This document shows positions 53,461-63,800 of a stretch of 64,000 nucleotides of DNA, one piece after another. Under the pieces are notes generated by a model that worked only from the letters and a program-made list of their open reading frames with translations, was not told the origin of the DNA and ran no database searches. Numbering within the stretch: position 1 is the first letter of the stretch; each line of letters opens with the position of its first letter. Made by a program: the position numbers and the translations under genes. The DNA comes from Hexactinellida sp. DTS-2022 (Eukaryota; Porifera; Hexactinellida), in assembly GCA_028753945.1 (NCBI GenBank), contig JAPNXP010000016.1:2140001-2204000 (forward strand), read 5' to 3'.

Positions 53461-54477
53461 ATGTCGAAATCATACTACCACTTGCTCTACAACACCGCTA
53501 ACGTACAGAAGGTTCTACCAAAGTCTCTAGCAGACTCATTTCTCTCGGAACAGCTGGAGGGGATCGGTAACAGGAAGTCGCTAATGGCAACAGGTGACTT
53601 CAAGTCTTCTGCAAAAGACGCCGCGATATTGCGCAACAGAATAGAGCACTATGCCAAAGAGGCGCTGGGCAACCTGAATCAGCTGCAGAACCAGCAGACA
53701 GGCGTTAAGCGCATGTTCGATAAACACAACAAAATCCTGGAGGAAGAGAAGGAGGACCTCGCGAATACCAAGCCTCCGCCCGGCACTCGCGGCACAATGC
53801 GAACTCGGTCTCAGACCGGCGGCAGCAGCAGATCCTCCAGCGCCGGGGGGCGGAGAACTGGGTCGGCCAAGGAGCTCGTTCTTAGGTCCGATTCCTCTTG
53901 TGCATTCGGGGTAGATCTTAGCGAATACTTGGTTTCTACAATCGTGAAGAGGAAGAAAGAGCAGGAGCTTTTGAGGCGAGAAAACCTGTTGTCTCAGAGC
54001 AGGAGTGGACTGAGCGGATCTAAGAGCAGATTCATAACCGCTTCGAAAGCCAATGTGTTCACTGGGGCTGGGCTAGGCGGGATTATGAAATACGAGGACC
54101 CAAAGAAAAAAGAAAAAGAAGCTCGTCAGAAAAAAGTTGACGGTTTTCTAAAAATGTTGGACCAGCCTTTCCTGCAGATGGATCTTGGCCAGAAGGGCCC
54201 TGGCGCGTTCAATGATTTCTATCAGCTGTCTCTCGACAAACTGGTTATTGAGGAACAGCAGTACGGAGAGCTGTTAAGCGAGCTTAAATCTATTCCGGAA
54301 AATGAAGAGTTGGCTAAACACTTTAATCAGCGAGCTACCAAGCGTAGGGGAGAGAGGAAGTACACTAGTCAACTGGAGAGAGAGTTTGATAAGATTAAGA
54401 ACACTCGATATCTTAGGAATTTCCGGCCTTTCCAAAAGGACAAGGCTGACACGGTAAAAAGCGAAGAATTCATGTGA
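53461..54477 (+). CDS. Unrecognised coiled-coil protein, 338 residues
   Basis: A single-exon ORF. I start it at the ATG at 53461 (MSKSYYHLLYNTANVQ) because the upstream in-frame extension to 53317 has AT-rich, non-coding-like composition. The protein is charged and mostly helical: residues 55-110 look like a coiled coil (LRNRIEHYAKEALGNLNQLQ and on), followed by an Arg/Ser/Gly-rich disordered stretch (about 120-150), a Lys-rich segment (PKKKEKEARQKKVDGFLKML) and a basic C-terminal helix (RGERKYTSQLEREFDKIKNT). No catalytic motif, signal peptide or membrane segment is seen. It could be a cytoskeletal or ciliary component, but I do not recognise the family. It is divergent from PARP4 and 308 bp upstream of IARS2. 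Confidence 0.75.
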   Translation: MSKSYYHLLYNTANVQKVLPKSLADSFLSEQLEGIGNRKSLMATGDFKSSAKDAAILRNRIEHYAKEALGNLNQLQNQQTGVKRMFDKHNKILEEEKEDLANTKPPPGTRGTMRTRSQTGGSSRSSSAGGRRTGSAKELVLRSDSSCAFGVDLSEYLVSTIVKRKKEQELLRRENLLSQSRSGLSGSKSRFITASKANVFTGAGLGGIMKYEDPKKKEKEARQKKVDGFLKMLDQPFLQMDLGQKGPGAFNDFYQLSLDKLVIEEQQYGELLSELKSIPENEELAKHFNQRATKRRGERKYTSQLEREFDKIKNTRYLRNFRPFQKDKADTVKSEEFM

Positions 54478-54785
54478 TACTTATTTCGCGATTCTACATT
54501 GTAATACCATTTCTTAAGTTTTTATACGAACTATTTCCACATTCTTACCCAATCACTTTGTTGCTATATTGTACATCTTATGATAAATTAATTTATTTCT
54601 TGTCAGACTATCTAATAGGAATCAGTGTACGTATACTATATCCTGTGAAGGATAACTAATATAATACAACAACAATTGACACTCTAATTATTTCTTAATT
54701 CAGTTGGTAATTTAACCTGTAATTTACTCTACGTATTTATTAATTTATTATAGCAAATTGGTAGATTTAGTTCTTTGTTTGTATT

Positions 54786-55947
54786 ATGTCAAGGAACAAT
54801 TTTTACGGTTTAACTCTTGATGAGTTATGCAGACACTTTGGGAATGAACAATTACTAAATTTGCCAAAAACAAAACTTCCAATCCGCACATCTCCAGCTA
54901 GAGAAGTAAAAATACAAGAGGTATAAATACAATTTTTTAATTTCAGAAACTTGTATTTTATTCTGTCTCTTATAGACTATGGGATTTGGATCTTTGTATA
55001 AATGGCAGAAAAACAGAATTTCTGTAAAAGGAAGTTTCTGTGTTCACGATGGGCCACCTTACGCCAATGGGGAACCACACATGGGACACTTATTGAACAA
55101 AGTTAGCTGAATTGCAATTGTATATTAGAGTGTACGTACTTATTTTATACATAATTACAACTTATAGGTTTTAAAGGACATTATTTGCAGATACAAGATG
55201 ATGAGCGGTTATCGAGTGCATTTTGTTCCAGGTTGGGACTGCCATGGTCTCCCTGTAGAACTAAAGGTGACATTATTATACGTACAGTAAACCTCCAAAA
55301 GTGAATACCTTCAAGAAATGAACAACTCCAAAATATGAACACTTTTTCTCGGTCCGAAATTTTTCTCATTGCTTTAGACACACGTTAAGATAAATCATGA
55401 AAGTGACACCTCTCAAAGTGACATTTTGGCTGGTCCCCAGGCTGTTCACTTTCTGAAGGTTTTGCTGTAGTATCAACGGTAATTAAACTTGCTATTTCTA
55501 GGCTCTAGCTGGGGTGAAAAACTTTACAAAACTTGACCCGTTACGAATCCGTGAAAAAGGTTAGTGAATTTAACTTTTTCGCATATATTATTTGACATTT
55601 TCGTCATATTTGTTTCCAGCTAGAACCATAGCTGAGCATCAAATTACGTTACAAACAGAAGCTTTCAAGAGATGGGGCATAATGGCTGACTGGACGTAAG
55701 AATATTATTCGTATTTATTGGGAATCGTATTATAATTTTTTGATTGTAGAGAGGAGTTTTACTGTACATTTCACCAAGATTATGAAGCAAATCAATTAAA
55801 CGTATTCTATGACATGTATCAAAAGGTAATCCTAATATACTACAGCTAGTTCTATAGGGTTTTAGTTTATTTACAATTCTCTTGAAGGGGTGCATATATC
55901 GAGGATTCAAACCGATTTATTGGTCTCCTTCTTCGAAGTGAGTTTGT

Positions 55948-55982
<35 letters not shown>

Positions 55983-58900
55983 GACTGACTAACTAACTGA
56001 CTAACTAACTAACTAACTAACTAACTATACTCTATGATACATTTACTGTACGAGCCCTTCGGTCTCGGTCGCTTCGCGACGGATCACTCTCTCACAAAGG
56101 TCGCTTCGCGACCTTTGTTCGTTCGTATTAGACACTACGCAAAACAATTAACGGCCGCTTCGCGGCCTTACTCTCCTTATAAAATCACTCATAATAAATA
56201 AGTTAAAACCTGTGACTTGTAAATTACACGTACTTGTTCAGTTCAGTTGCTATTTGGGACCCCAGTATGTCAAGTAATTAATTAATTAATTCATGTTATT
56301 TACTAACCCAGGATTTACTGCATAGTAAATTTTTGTAAATAGTTTAATTACTTTGATATGTAATATTATGCTTATGTGATTGACGTAAGCTAAATACATC
56401 ACGAATAGAAATAAACTGATGGAAGCCAAACTGGATTAATCAAGTATGCAATTTCGGAAATATTGTAGGTGAAGATTAAATCATAAACCTCAATATATGC
56501 AATGATGCAGCAATTGGAAGTTACATTTTTGTTATGGCCTGGCTCAGATAAAATGCGAAAATTATAAAAATTTCTAGAGACATGAAATACATTCTGTTTT
56601 ATAATGTGACAAAATTATTTGTCGATTGAACCAAAAGTGTAAGAGCTGAATCCAAATTAGTTCCCACGTGACGTCACATTCGCATAAATCGGAACACGTG
56701 TGTCTCATTGTATGTTGTGTTATCATTTAAAATTGTGGCCGAATCGGATAAAAACTGAAAGAGTTATTACCAAATATGTGCGTTTATGACGTCATAATCC
56801 CGTTATTTCGCTTAGAAAACCAATAGATCGTTGTCGCAGTACAAAATTACCCCTGTATACAAATTTTCAGCTTTCTGGGACTCGTAGTCTTTTCAATTAA
56901 TTCTGGACAAACACACACACACACAACAATTCCGCTTTTAATATACAGATTAATTGTTGGAATATATTTCAGGACTGCATTGGCTGAAGCTGAATTAGAG
57001 TATAAAGATATTGTCAGGTGAATTCTAGTAGCTTAGTTCAAATGATATGTGTTATCTTATTGTTTATTTCCTGTTTATTTCTCAGCACAGCTGTTTATTT
57101 CAAGATCCCAATTCAACATTCACAATACTTTTCTAATGCAGGTAGTTCATCTTGAAGATTCTAAGTGCTTAGTATACATAGAAACACTATATGTTGGCGA
57201 CCCACAATAGTTTCAATATATTCTCTATTCCTGGTAGCATAGCATAGCATAATAACGTTATTCCTAATGCAATGGCTACACAAACTCAACTGGACAAACT
57301 TATTTCTGATACAAATTCCCTTCAACAACAGATTCGGAAGCTAAATTCCCAGATTTCTGAAGTTGAAAAGTCCCTCACATCCCATACTCCAGATAAGGAT
57401 TGTACGGAGGAAAATACCGAGAAAATACGAAAGGAAAACCAGAAGTTGAAATACCAAATAAACATTTTATCTAAATCAGTCGGAAAAGAACAACACAAAG
57501 ACAAATCTATGTTATCAAACAACGTGCAACTCTTGGTACAGCGGTTGATGGCAGTTGCGATCTACAGAGCATTTCCTAACGTGCCTACCCCCCCACTCCA
57601 GCAGCTAGCTATCCCGGATAAGGGCTGGGGCGGCGAGTACAAGAGCAATGTCGCTATGGTGCTTAGCAAAACTCTCAAGGAGAGAGGGATAGCGATTAGC
57701 CCGCTTGAGCTAGCCGAGAAGCTGAGTAAGACTATGCCTCCTAACGAGGTGATAGACTCAACTACAATAACCGGAAATGGTTACTTGAATCTCAAGATAC
57801 ACACGCGGTTTATTTGTCAGCAGGTACAAGAAATATTGGTCAAGGGTGTACAGCCACCTGTTGTTGAGAAAAAGCGCGTTGTCGTTGATTTCTCCTCGCC
57901 CAATATTGCTAAGGAAATGCATGTCGGTCATCTACGTAGCACCATTATAGGGGAGAGCATTTGTCGCGTGCTGGAGTACTGCGGTCACGACGTGCTACGG
58001 CTTAACCACGTGGGGGACTGGGGCACTCAGTTCGGAATGCTGATAACACATCTGCAGGATATATTCCCAGATTATGAATCCAGCCCTCCGGCTATTGGAG
58101 ATCTGCAGGCGTTCTATAAAGCCTCGAAACAGCGGTTTGACGAGGATGAAGGTTTCAAAAAGCGAGCGTACGAAGCAGTTGTTGCTCTACAGAGTCATCA
58201 ACCGAATGTGTATAACGCATGGAAGAAAATATGTGATATTTCGCGTACTGAGTTCCAATCTATATACGATAGGTTGGGCATATCAATAACAGAGCGAGGA
58301 GAGTCTTTCTACCACTCACTGATGCCCAGTCTTGTCCAGGAGCTGGACAAGAGGGGGCTCTTAACCCTCGAGGAGGGACGGAAACTTTTCTTCTTCAAAG
58401 ACGCATCCATTCTCCCTCTCACTGTCGTGAAGTCAGACGGGGGGTTCACTTATGACACCTCAGATCTGGCTGCTATCAGACAGCGGATCGAAGTCGAGAA
58501 AGCGGATTGGCTCATCTACGTGGTGGACAGAGGACAGGCAGCTCACTTCCAGGGAATATTCGAGGCGGCGCGCGTGGCCGGATTTCTAGACGAGCAGCGC
58601 GTGCGAGCTAACCACGTGGAGTTCGGCTTGGTGCTGGGGGAGGATAGGAAGAAGTTCAAGACGAGATCTGGGGACACCGTACAGCTGTCTGCTCTGCTGG
58701 ATAAAGGGCTAGAGAAGTCCATGGCGCACCTCGTGGAGAAGGGACGGGACAAGGAACTGAGTCAGGAGGAGCTGCAGTTGGCACAGGAGTCAGTAGCGTA
58801 CAGCTGCATTAAGTACGCAGACCTGTCGCATGACCGCACTCGCGATTACGTGTTCTCGTTCGACAAGATGCTGGAGGATAAGGGCAACACGGCCGTGTAC

Positions 58901-61900
58901 CTACTGTACATGCTGACTCGGATACGCTCCATTATCCGTAGCTCCAAACTGACTCCTGAACAAATAGAAAGCGCAATCAGGAATATATCAATCGTACTCG
59001 AAGCAGAGCCGGAAATTAAGCTGGGCATGAGTCTACTACGCTTCCCAGAGGTTATATACAGAGTGCTGGATTCTCTCATGTTGCATCAGGTCTGTGAGCA
59101 CCTGTATGAGCTAGCGGGGAATTTCTCCAGCTTCTACGACAAGTGCTACTGTATGCGAATTGATAAGGAGACTGAAGAGGTGTTGGAGATCGATATGAAC
59201 AGGATTCTGCTCTGTGAGGCAACGGCTCGAGTGTTCGAAACTGGGTTCCACATTCTTGGGATCCTTCCTGTATCTAGGATGTAGTAATGTAGGCAATGAG
59301 ATTAGTTTTGTTAGCAAATCTGTTTTGTATGTGCAATAGTAATTATAGTATATAGTAGTAGTAGATCACTTCGCGCTTCGACACGGGGAAAATAATACAA
59401 ATGACCGGATCCAATAACTATAGAAATTAATTTTTTGGTTTTTAAGTTACATTTATATTATTCAGGGGAAGCACCCAATCTACTCGTGTGGACAACCACA
59501 CCATGGACTATCCCAGCCAACTCCGCGATCTGCTACAACCCTAATATGAAGTAAGTCCTGAGAGTAAACAAGTTGTGTTTTAAACTTAAGTATTACTAAG
59601 TAACATGTTAAAAGTTAAGCTCGTATTTTATTAAATAGCTTTACTTGTTTAGAGAATGGTATTATTGAATTGACAAATATTTTGAGACTTTGTATACAAA
59701 AGTTTCATAAACAGAATACTATTTGCTGTTGTCTTCTGTTACGTCACTCCTTACTATAACACTGAGTCTTCTCCCTTTCTCCACCTTAGCTCCGTTAACC
59801 ACAGCGCTCTCCATTCAGGATAGAATGTTTGTATTCGTATCTTAACTTACCCTCTAGCACGTACACGCTGTAACGCTTAATCAGCACTTTAAACCACTGG
59901 TCTTCTCTCTCGCTATGTTCTAGCTTCATAACGGCATCTGACAGCAGGCTTAGCACTGCTAGAGACGGGCCACAGTGCTGTATGCTGTCTATGTGTGGAG
60001 TAATTATACCGTCGGTTGAGAGGTCTAGCACGTGAGTGTGTGGGAGCAGGGGCGGTGCGACTATGGACCTCAGTCTTTGTATTATCGGCTGTGTAACCTC
60101 TAGCCAGGTGAGTTTCTGTATCTCTCTGTATCCGTGTATAACGGCGTCCCAATGGCTAGACTCGTATTTCATTCTTCGCAGCTTCTTTTCCACTTCTTTC
60201 AAGAGGATACTCTCTTCTTCTGCTGTGACGAAGTTATATATGATTTGCATTGATTTGTAATCTGTGAAGTTACTTGAACAAACCTCGATGTTGTGAGAGG
60301 AATTAAAACGCTTAAAGCAGTTAGCAATATAGGGTAGCTTTCTCCAAGAGATATATATGTTCATCTTTGCAACAGTATACATAGAACCCTCAGTTGGTAG
60401 ACATTATTCCATAGGCTAGTTATAATTCAATGGAGATTCTAGTTGGATATTAATGATAACTTATTCTTATATATTATATGGTACAAGTTACAACTGTATT
60501 TAATACGACCTTTTGGGCATTTTACAATCATTAATATTATAAATTTGTAAATACGAAATTCGTATTCAGCAACTTGTTTATATATCAAATATAAAGGAAG
60601 TTTATATTCTAGTTATTCCAATCAGGACAGCCAAACAAATACACAACGTACACAATACATTTTATTCATATACAATGTAGATTATTCTACTCTGTAGATA
60701 TTGCATTGTAAAGACAAAGGAATCCGAACAGAAGTATATATTTGCTTTGGATCGAAAGGATGATTTGGAGAAGCACGTATTCAAAACTGAATTAGAAGTA
60801 ATTAGGATCGTCGAAGGTATACCGAACGCAATTACACTATCCATTGACAGTGACTCTACTATATCGCTCTATAATTAGGTTCGTGTTTCGAAGGGGCAAG
60901 TTACTCGCACCCTATTTTCCCCGACAGGCCCTGTCCTATCCTTCCAGCAGCCCACGTGACTAGCGAGTCGGGAACTGGGCTCGTGCACTCAGCGCCGGCA
61001 CACGGGCCAGAAGATTACGTCATAGCCAAGCTACACAACATCCCTATTGTACGTACAGTCGAAACCGGTTATTCTAACTCGGGTTATTCTAACTACTATT
61101 AGTGATATTATCTTTTGTAAGAAATTCCAACTTTACTACTATTTTTCATCGGTTTTTCTACTATTTTTATCCGAAAAGAAATGGTTAGAAAAAGCGGTTT
61201 CAACTGTAGCAACAACAAATCATGTAATATTATCTAAGAATGTGAAAATAAGTGATATTTGGCACGAACATATTACAACACTGTCCTACAGTATGCCCAA
61301 TAACAGACCTTGTGTGTCCAAGAGTTTGAATATATTTATTTAGGAATGTGGAGTAGACGACGATGGTAAATACACAAATTTATTCGGTGATAGATTTAGT
61401 GGAAAAGATGTTTTATCTGAAGGCAATTCTGAAGGTAGTAACCTATTCCTTTTCTACTAAAATAACGCATTTGTTGTTTTTATCAACATGTGTTTTTCGA
61501 ATAGTGTTGTCAGTTCTTGAAGCTAGCAAACAGCTGTTCTTGTCTCACCAGTATTCGCACAGATGCCCTCACGACTGGAGAACAAACGGCCCCGTCATTT
61601 TAAGAGCCACGCCTCAGTGGTTTGCTAACGTATCGGGTCTGGTGGAGCAGGCTAAGGTTATTATAATTTCACTTGCAAACTCACAATAAGGGGCAATACA
61701 AACGTTATGTAACGCAAAAGTCCCGAAAATTCGACAACTCCCTTAATATGTCACAATTTTCTACCACTCTGAAATACAAAGTCTTTCACAACACATTGAT
61801 AACCCCCCTTGGAGGGTTACGTAATTTTGAACGGCCTTAACTCATTTTACCAAAATGTCGAATGTCGAATGTGCAATTTCGTTCTATTATTGCAACTTTG

Positions 61901-63800
61901 CAACTATTCATCAGGAAGCTTTGAAGACCGTTAGGATGCTCCCTGCACAGGGCTATAATAACCTCGTCGCTAACTTGGAGGGTCGGACTGACTGGTGCAT
62001 CTCGCGGCAGAGGTCCTGGGGCGTTCCCATCCCAGTGTTCTACTCGACAGACGGGACTCCGCTCCTCACCAGGGAGAGTATAGAGCGGATAAAGTATCTG
62101 ATTAGGAGAGACGGCACTGATGCCTGGTGGAAACTGCCTAAGGACTCGTTTCTAAATCCTGTTGTCCTCAAGAGTGTTAGTTATACTGCGATACAAATAT
62201 ATTTTAATACGTATATTATAACAATATTGTCCAATTTGTCCTACTATTATTCTACAGTAGACTCGTTAATCATAACTCAGATAAGGTAAATATTGGTTGA
62301 GGAGTACAAGGTTTAATTTCCCCCTAGCTAATACAAATGCAAGCAAGTGATCCGGTTAATAGGAATTTCCGGATAATAAGAAGAAACTTCGACGGTCCCC
62401 TGGCGTTCGTTTTAACGAAAGTCTACTGTATTTCTATTCCATCATCGATCTATTCTGTATTTAGTATTTACTCATATCACATTTAGTTTGGCAAGGAGTC
62501 TGCAGATGAGTGCCTTATGAAGGGAGACACACTGGACGTGTGGTTTGACAGCGGAACTTCCTGGGCTACAGTGCTAAAGGGTGAGTTCGCTTATTCGCAC
62601 TGTTCCTATTAGTTACACTAACTTTAGAGGTAGATGGGGTGGCTGATATTTATATCGAAGGTAACGACCAGCACAGAGGCTGGTTTCAGTCCTCTCTTCT
62701 AACCTCAGTGGCCAGTCAAGGGAAAGCGCCTTTCAAGTCAGTTAATAATATATATGATATAAGATATATGATATTATGATAAGTTATATAAGTCAGGGTT
62801 TTTTTTAAGGCCGATCTTGGTGTAAATTTTGCACCAAGATTTTTTGGAGTTACACCACGATTCGGGTCGGCCTCTGCAGTGTTGAGTTACACCAAGGTCT
62901 CAACCTTAAAAAAACAACCCTGATATAAGTTATATAACCTTTTCAAGTCAGTTAATGGATGTACGGTCATGTACCCAGGGGTTTATCAATGATTCTGTGA
63001 TAGTGTCAACCCGTCACTTGAATGGAATCACTTTTGCACCTCAACTGATGCCTGGCTGGCACCTAGATAAACCCCTGGATGTACCTCTATGTTATTTGAA
63101 TGGGTTGATTCTTGGTATACTATTAGGTCAATTATAACACATGGATTTGTGATGGACGAGAATAATCAAAAGATGTCAAAGAGTATTGGGAATGTTGTTT
63201 CTCCGAATGATGTCATCAATGGAAATAGTAGGAAGGTTAGTTTGTAATTATTCCTCCTTCGAACTGAATTATATACATAAGGCAATGGCACTCAATCAAT
63301 TTCTCAATTTTCGAAATAAGTAATCTAGGGTGCTTCTACTTACGTAATTGGTTTTATAAAGATGGTCATTTTTTGAGGTACCACTGTCTGTCTAATAGGC
63401 AAAATATGCCAAAACTGAATGCATGTAAATGCTGCAAAAAAAAGCATTCTGCAAAAAAAGCGTGCTGTAAAAGCATATATTTTCAATAGAAGTTTCAAGC
63501 AAGCGGAGCTGATGTAGCAAGGCTGTGGGCAGCAGGCTCTGATTTCTACAAGGACATCTCAATAGGGCCTAACATCATGAAACAGTTCCATGAGAACTAT
63601 AGGAAGGTTGTTCTGTTTATCCTAATTATGTGAAATGTAGCCTTTAGTTTATAGTATTGTCTGTTTAGATTCGAAACACTCTTCGCTATTTGAGCAGCAA
63701 TCTATGGGATTTCTCTTTCCGAGAGGATCGAGTTAAATACAGCGACATGATGGATGTGGACAAATATGTATTACACCTGCTATATAACTATATTGAACAG
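54786..63800 (+). CDS. IARS2: Mitochondrial isoleucyl-tRNA synthetase, 3' end beyond the window
   Basis: Charges mitochondrial tRNA-Ile. Twenty exons join in frame (720 codons): 54786-54920, 54976-55101, 55168-55266, 55502-55559, 55620-55695, 55750-55825, 55888-55937, 56973-57017, 57086-57141, 59466-59550, 60698-60816, 60879-61048, 61344-61434, 61505-61656, 61915-62175, 62487-62580, 62628-62736, 63127-63235, 63490-63606, 63669-63800. It is the bacterial-type enzyme: HIGH motif as HMGH (residues 80-83, in [14 protein letters not shown]), [25 protein letters not shown], the CP1 editing domain ([27 protein letters not shown]), [26 protein letters not shown] and KMSKS in exon 18. Introns range from 47 bp to 2.3 kb. 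The N terminus is not an obvious mitochondrial presequence, so an additional 5' exon is possible. The anticodon-binding end lies to the right. Confidence 0.94.
55284..55469. repeat. MITE in IARS2 intron 3
   Basis: Starts CAGTAAACCTCCAAAAGTGAA and ends ttcactttctgaaggttttgctg, partly inverted. It starts 17 bp after the donor and fills most of the 235-bp intron. Confidence 0.65.
55948..56029. repeat. (CTAA)n microsatellite, IARS2 intron 7
   Basis: About 80 bp of tandem ctaa with a few ctga variants, beginning just after the donor of exon 7. It sits directly before the hairpin-headed repeat. Confidence 0.9.
56051..56952. repeat. Hairpin-headed interspersed repeat, copy 2, IARS2 intron 7
   Basis: Same head as at 3781 (cgagcccttcggtctcggtc), with extra palindromes (aaggtcgcttcgcgaccttt, cggccgcttcgcggcc), and the same tail (ggacaaacacacacacac ... 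caacaattccgcttttaata). The 900-bp body has no ORF. The longer body suggests this copy is less deleted than copy 1. Confidence 0.5.
57272..59284 (+). CDS. RARS1: Cytosolic arginyl-tRNA synthetase, nested in IARS2 intron 9
   Basis: Attaches arginine to tRNA-Arg in the cytosol. The intronless ORF encodes 670 residues (human 660). Residues 1-75 form a heptad-patterned coiled coil like the leucine-zipper extension that tethers vertebrate ArgRS in the multi-synthetase complex. The catalytic part has [20 protein letters not shown] with the HIGH-type motif [29 protein letters not shown], and the KMSK-equivalent KKFKTRSG typical of ArgRS. The C-terminal anticodon domain is complete ([10 protein letters not shown]). 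The whole gene lies within an IARS2 intron (57142-59465), on the same strand, with about 130 bp before the ATG and 180 bp after the stop. The ATG at 57272 begins the coiled coil. Confidence 0.95.
   Translation: MATQTQLDKLISDTNSLQQQIRKLNSQISEVEKSLTSHTPDKDCTEENTEKIRKENQKLKYQINILSKSVGKEQHKDKSMLSNNVQLLVQRLMAVAIYRAFPNVPTPPLQQLAIPDKGWGGEYKSNVAMVLSKTLKERGIAISPLELAEKLSKTMPPNEVIDSTTITGNGYLNLKIHTRFICQQVQEILVKGVQPPVVEKKRVVVDFSSPNIAKEMHVGHLRSTIIGESICRVLEYCGHDVLRLNHVGDWGTQFGMLITHLQDIFPDYESSPPAIGDLQAFYKASKQRFDEDEGFKKRAYEAVVALQSHQPNVYNAWKKICDISRTEFQSIYDRLGISITERGESFYHSLMPSLVQELDKRGLLTLEEGRKLFFFKDASILPLTVVKSDGGFTYDTSDLAAIRQRIEVEKADWLIYVVDRGQAAHFQGIFEAARVAGFLDEQRVRANHVEFGLVLGEDRKKFKTRSGDTVQLSALLDKGLEKSMAHLVEKGRDKELSQEELQLAQESVAYSCIKYADLSHDRTRDYVFSFDKMLEDKGNTAVYLLYMLTRIRSIIRSSKLTPEQIESAIRNISIVLEAEPEIKLGMSLLRFPEVIYRVLDSLMLHQVCEHLYELAGNFSSFYDKCYCMRIDKETEEVLEIDMNRILLCEATARVFETGFHILGILPVSRM
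59719..60382 (-). pseudogene. ALKBH7: ALKBH7 AlkB-family dioxygenase, antisense in IARS2 intron 10, with an apparent 1-base frameshift
   Basis: ALKBH7 is a mitochondrial Fe(II)/2-oxoglutarate dioxygenase linked to programmed necrosis and fatty-acid metabolism. The open frame 59795-60382 gives 195 residues: a short basic N terminus (possible presequence), [20 protein letters not shown] with the iron-binding HxD pair, and YEYKHSIL with the distal His. The frame then stops (NGERCG), but the frame offset by one base carries the expected family C terminus ([15 protein letters not shown], stop at 59719) including the Arg that binds 2-oxoglutarate. Skipping one base near 59790-59800 would connect them. 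A gtaagt in the upstream coding segment could start a 61-base intron restoring frame, but it would remove the distal His. A sequencing error is as likely as a true lesion; I mark it as disrupted only provisionally. Confidence 0.7.
61056..61206. repeat. MITE, CAGTCGAAACC family, IARS2 intron 12
   Basis: The ends CAGTCGAAACCGGTTATTCTAA and GGTTAGAAAAAGCGGTTTCAACTG are inverted with TA flanks. It begins 7 bp after the donor of exon 12. Confidence 0.75.
62264..62428. repeat. MITE, AGACTCGTTAAT family, IARS2 intron 15
   Basis: The left end CAGTAGACTCGTTAATCATAA and the right end gttttaacgaaagtctACTG are inverted, flanked by TA. Confidence 0.65.
62793..62923. repeat. MITE with TCAGGGTTTTTTTTAAGG ends, IARS2 intron 17
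   Basis: The ends TCAGGGTTTTTTTTAAGG and CCTTAAAAAAACAACCCTGA are inverted. Inside, ttggtgtaa / ttacaccaa words form further small hairpins. The end sequence TCAGGGTT resembles that of 14644-14943, but the body is unrelated. Confidence 0.7.

Noticed and set aside
59795-59860. A 61-base intron with donor gtaagt in ALKBH7 as the full explanation of the frame break
   Set aside because: It restores frame, but removes YEYKHSIL with the distal iron-binding His, and the only branch-like word lies too close to the AG. Kept as a minor alternative.
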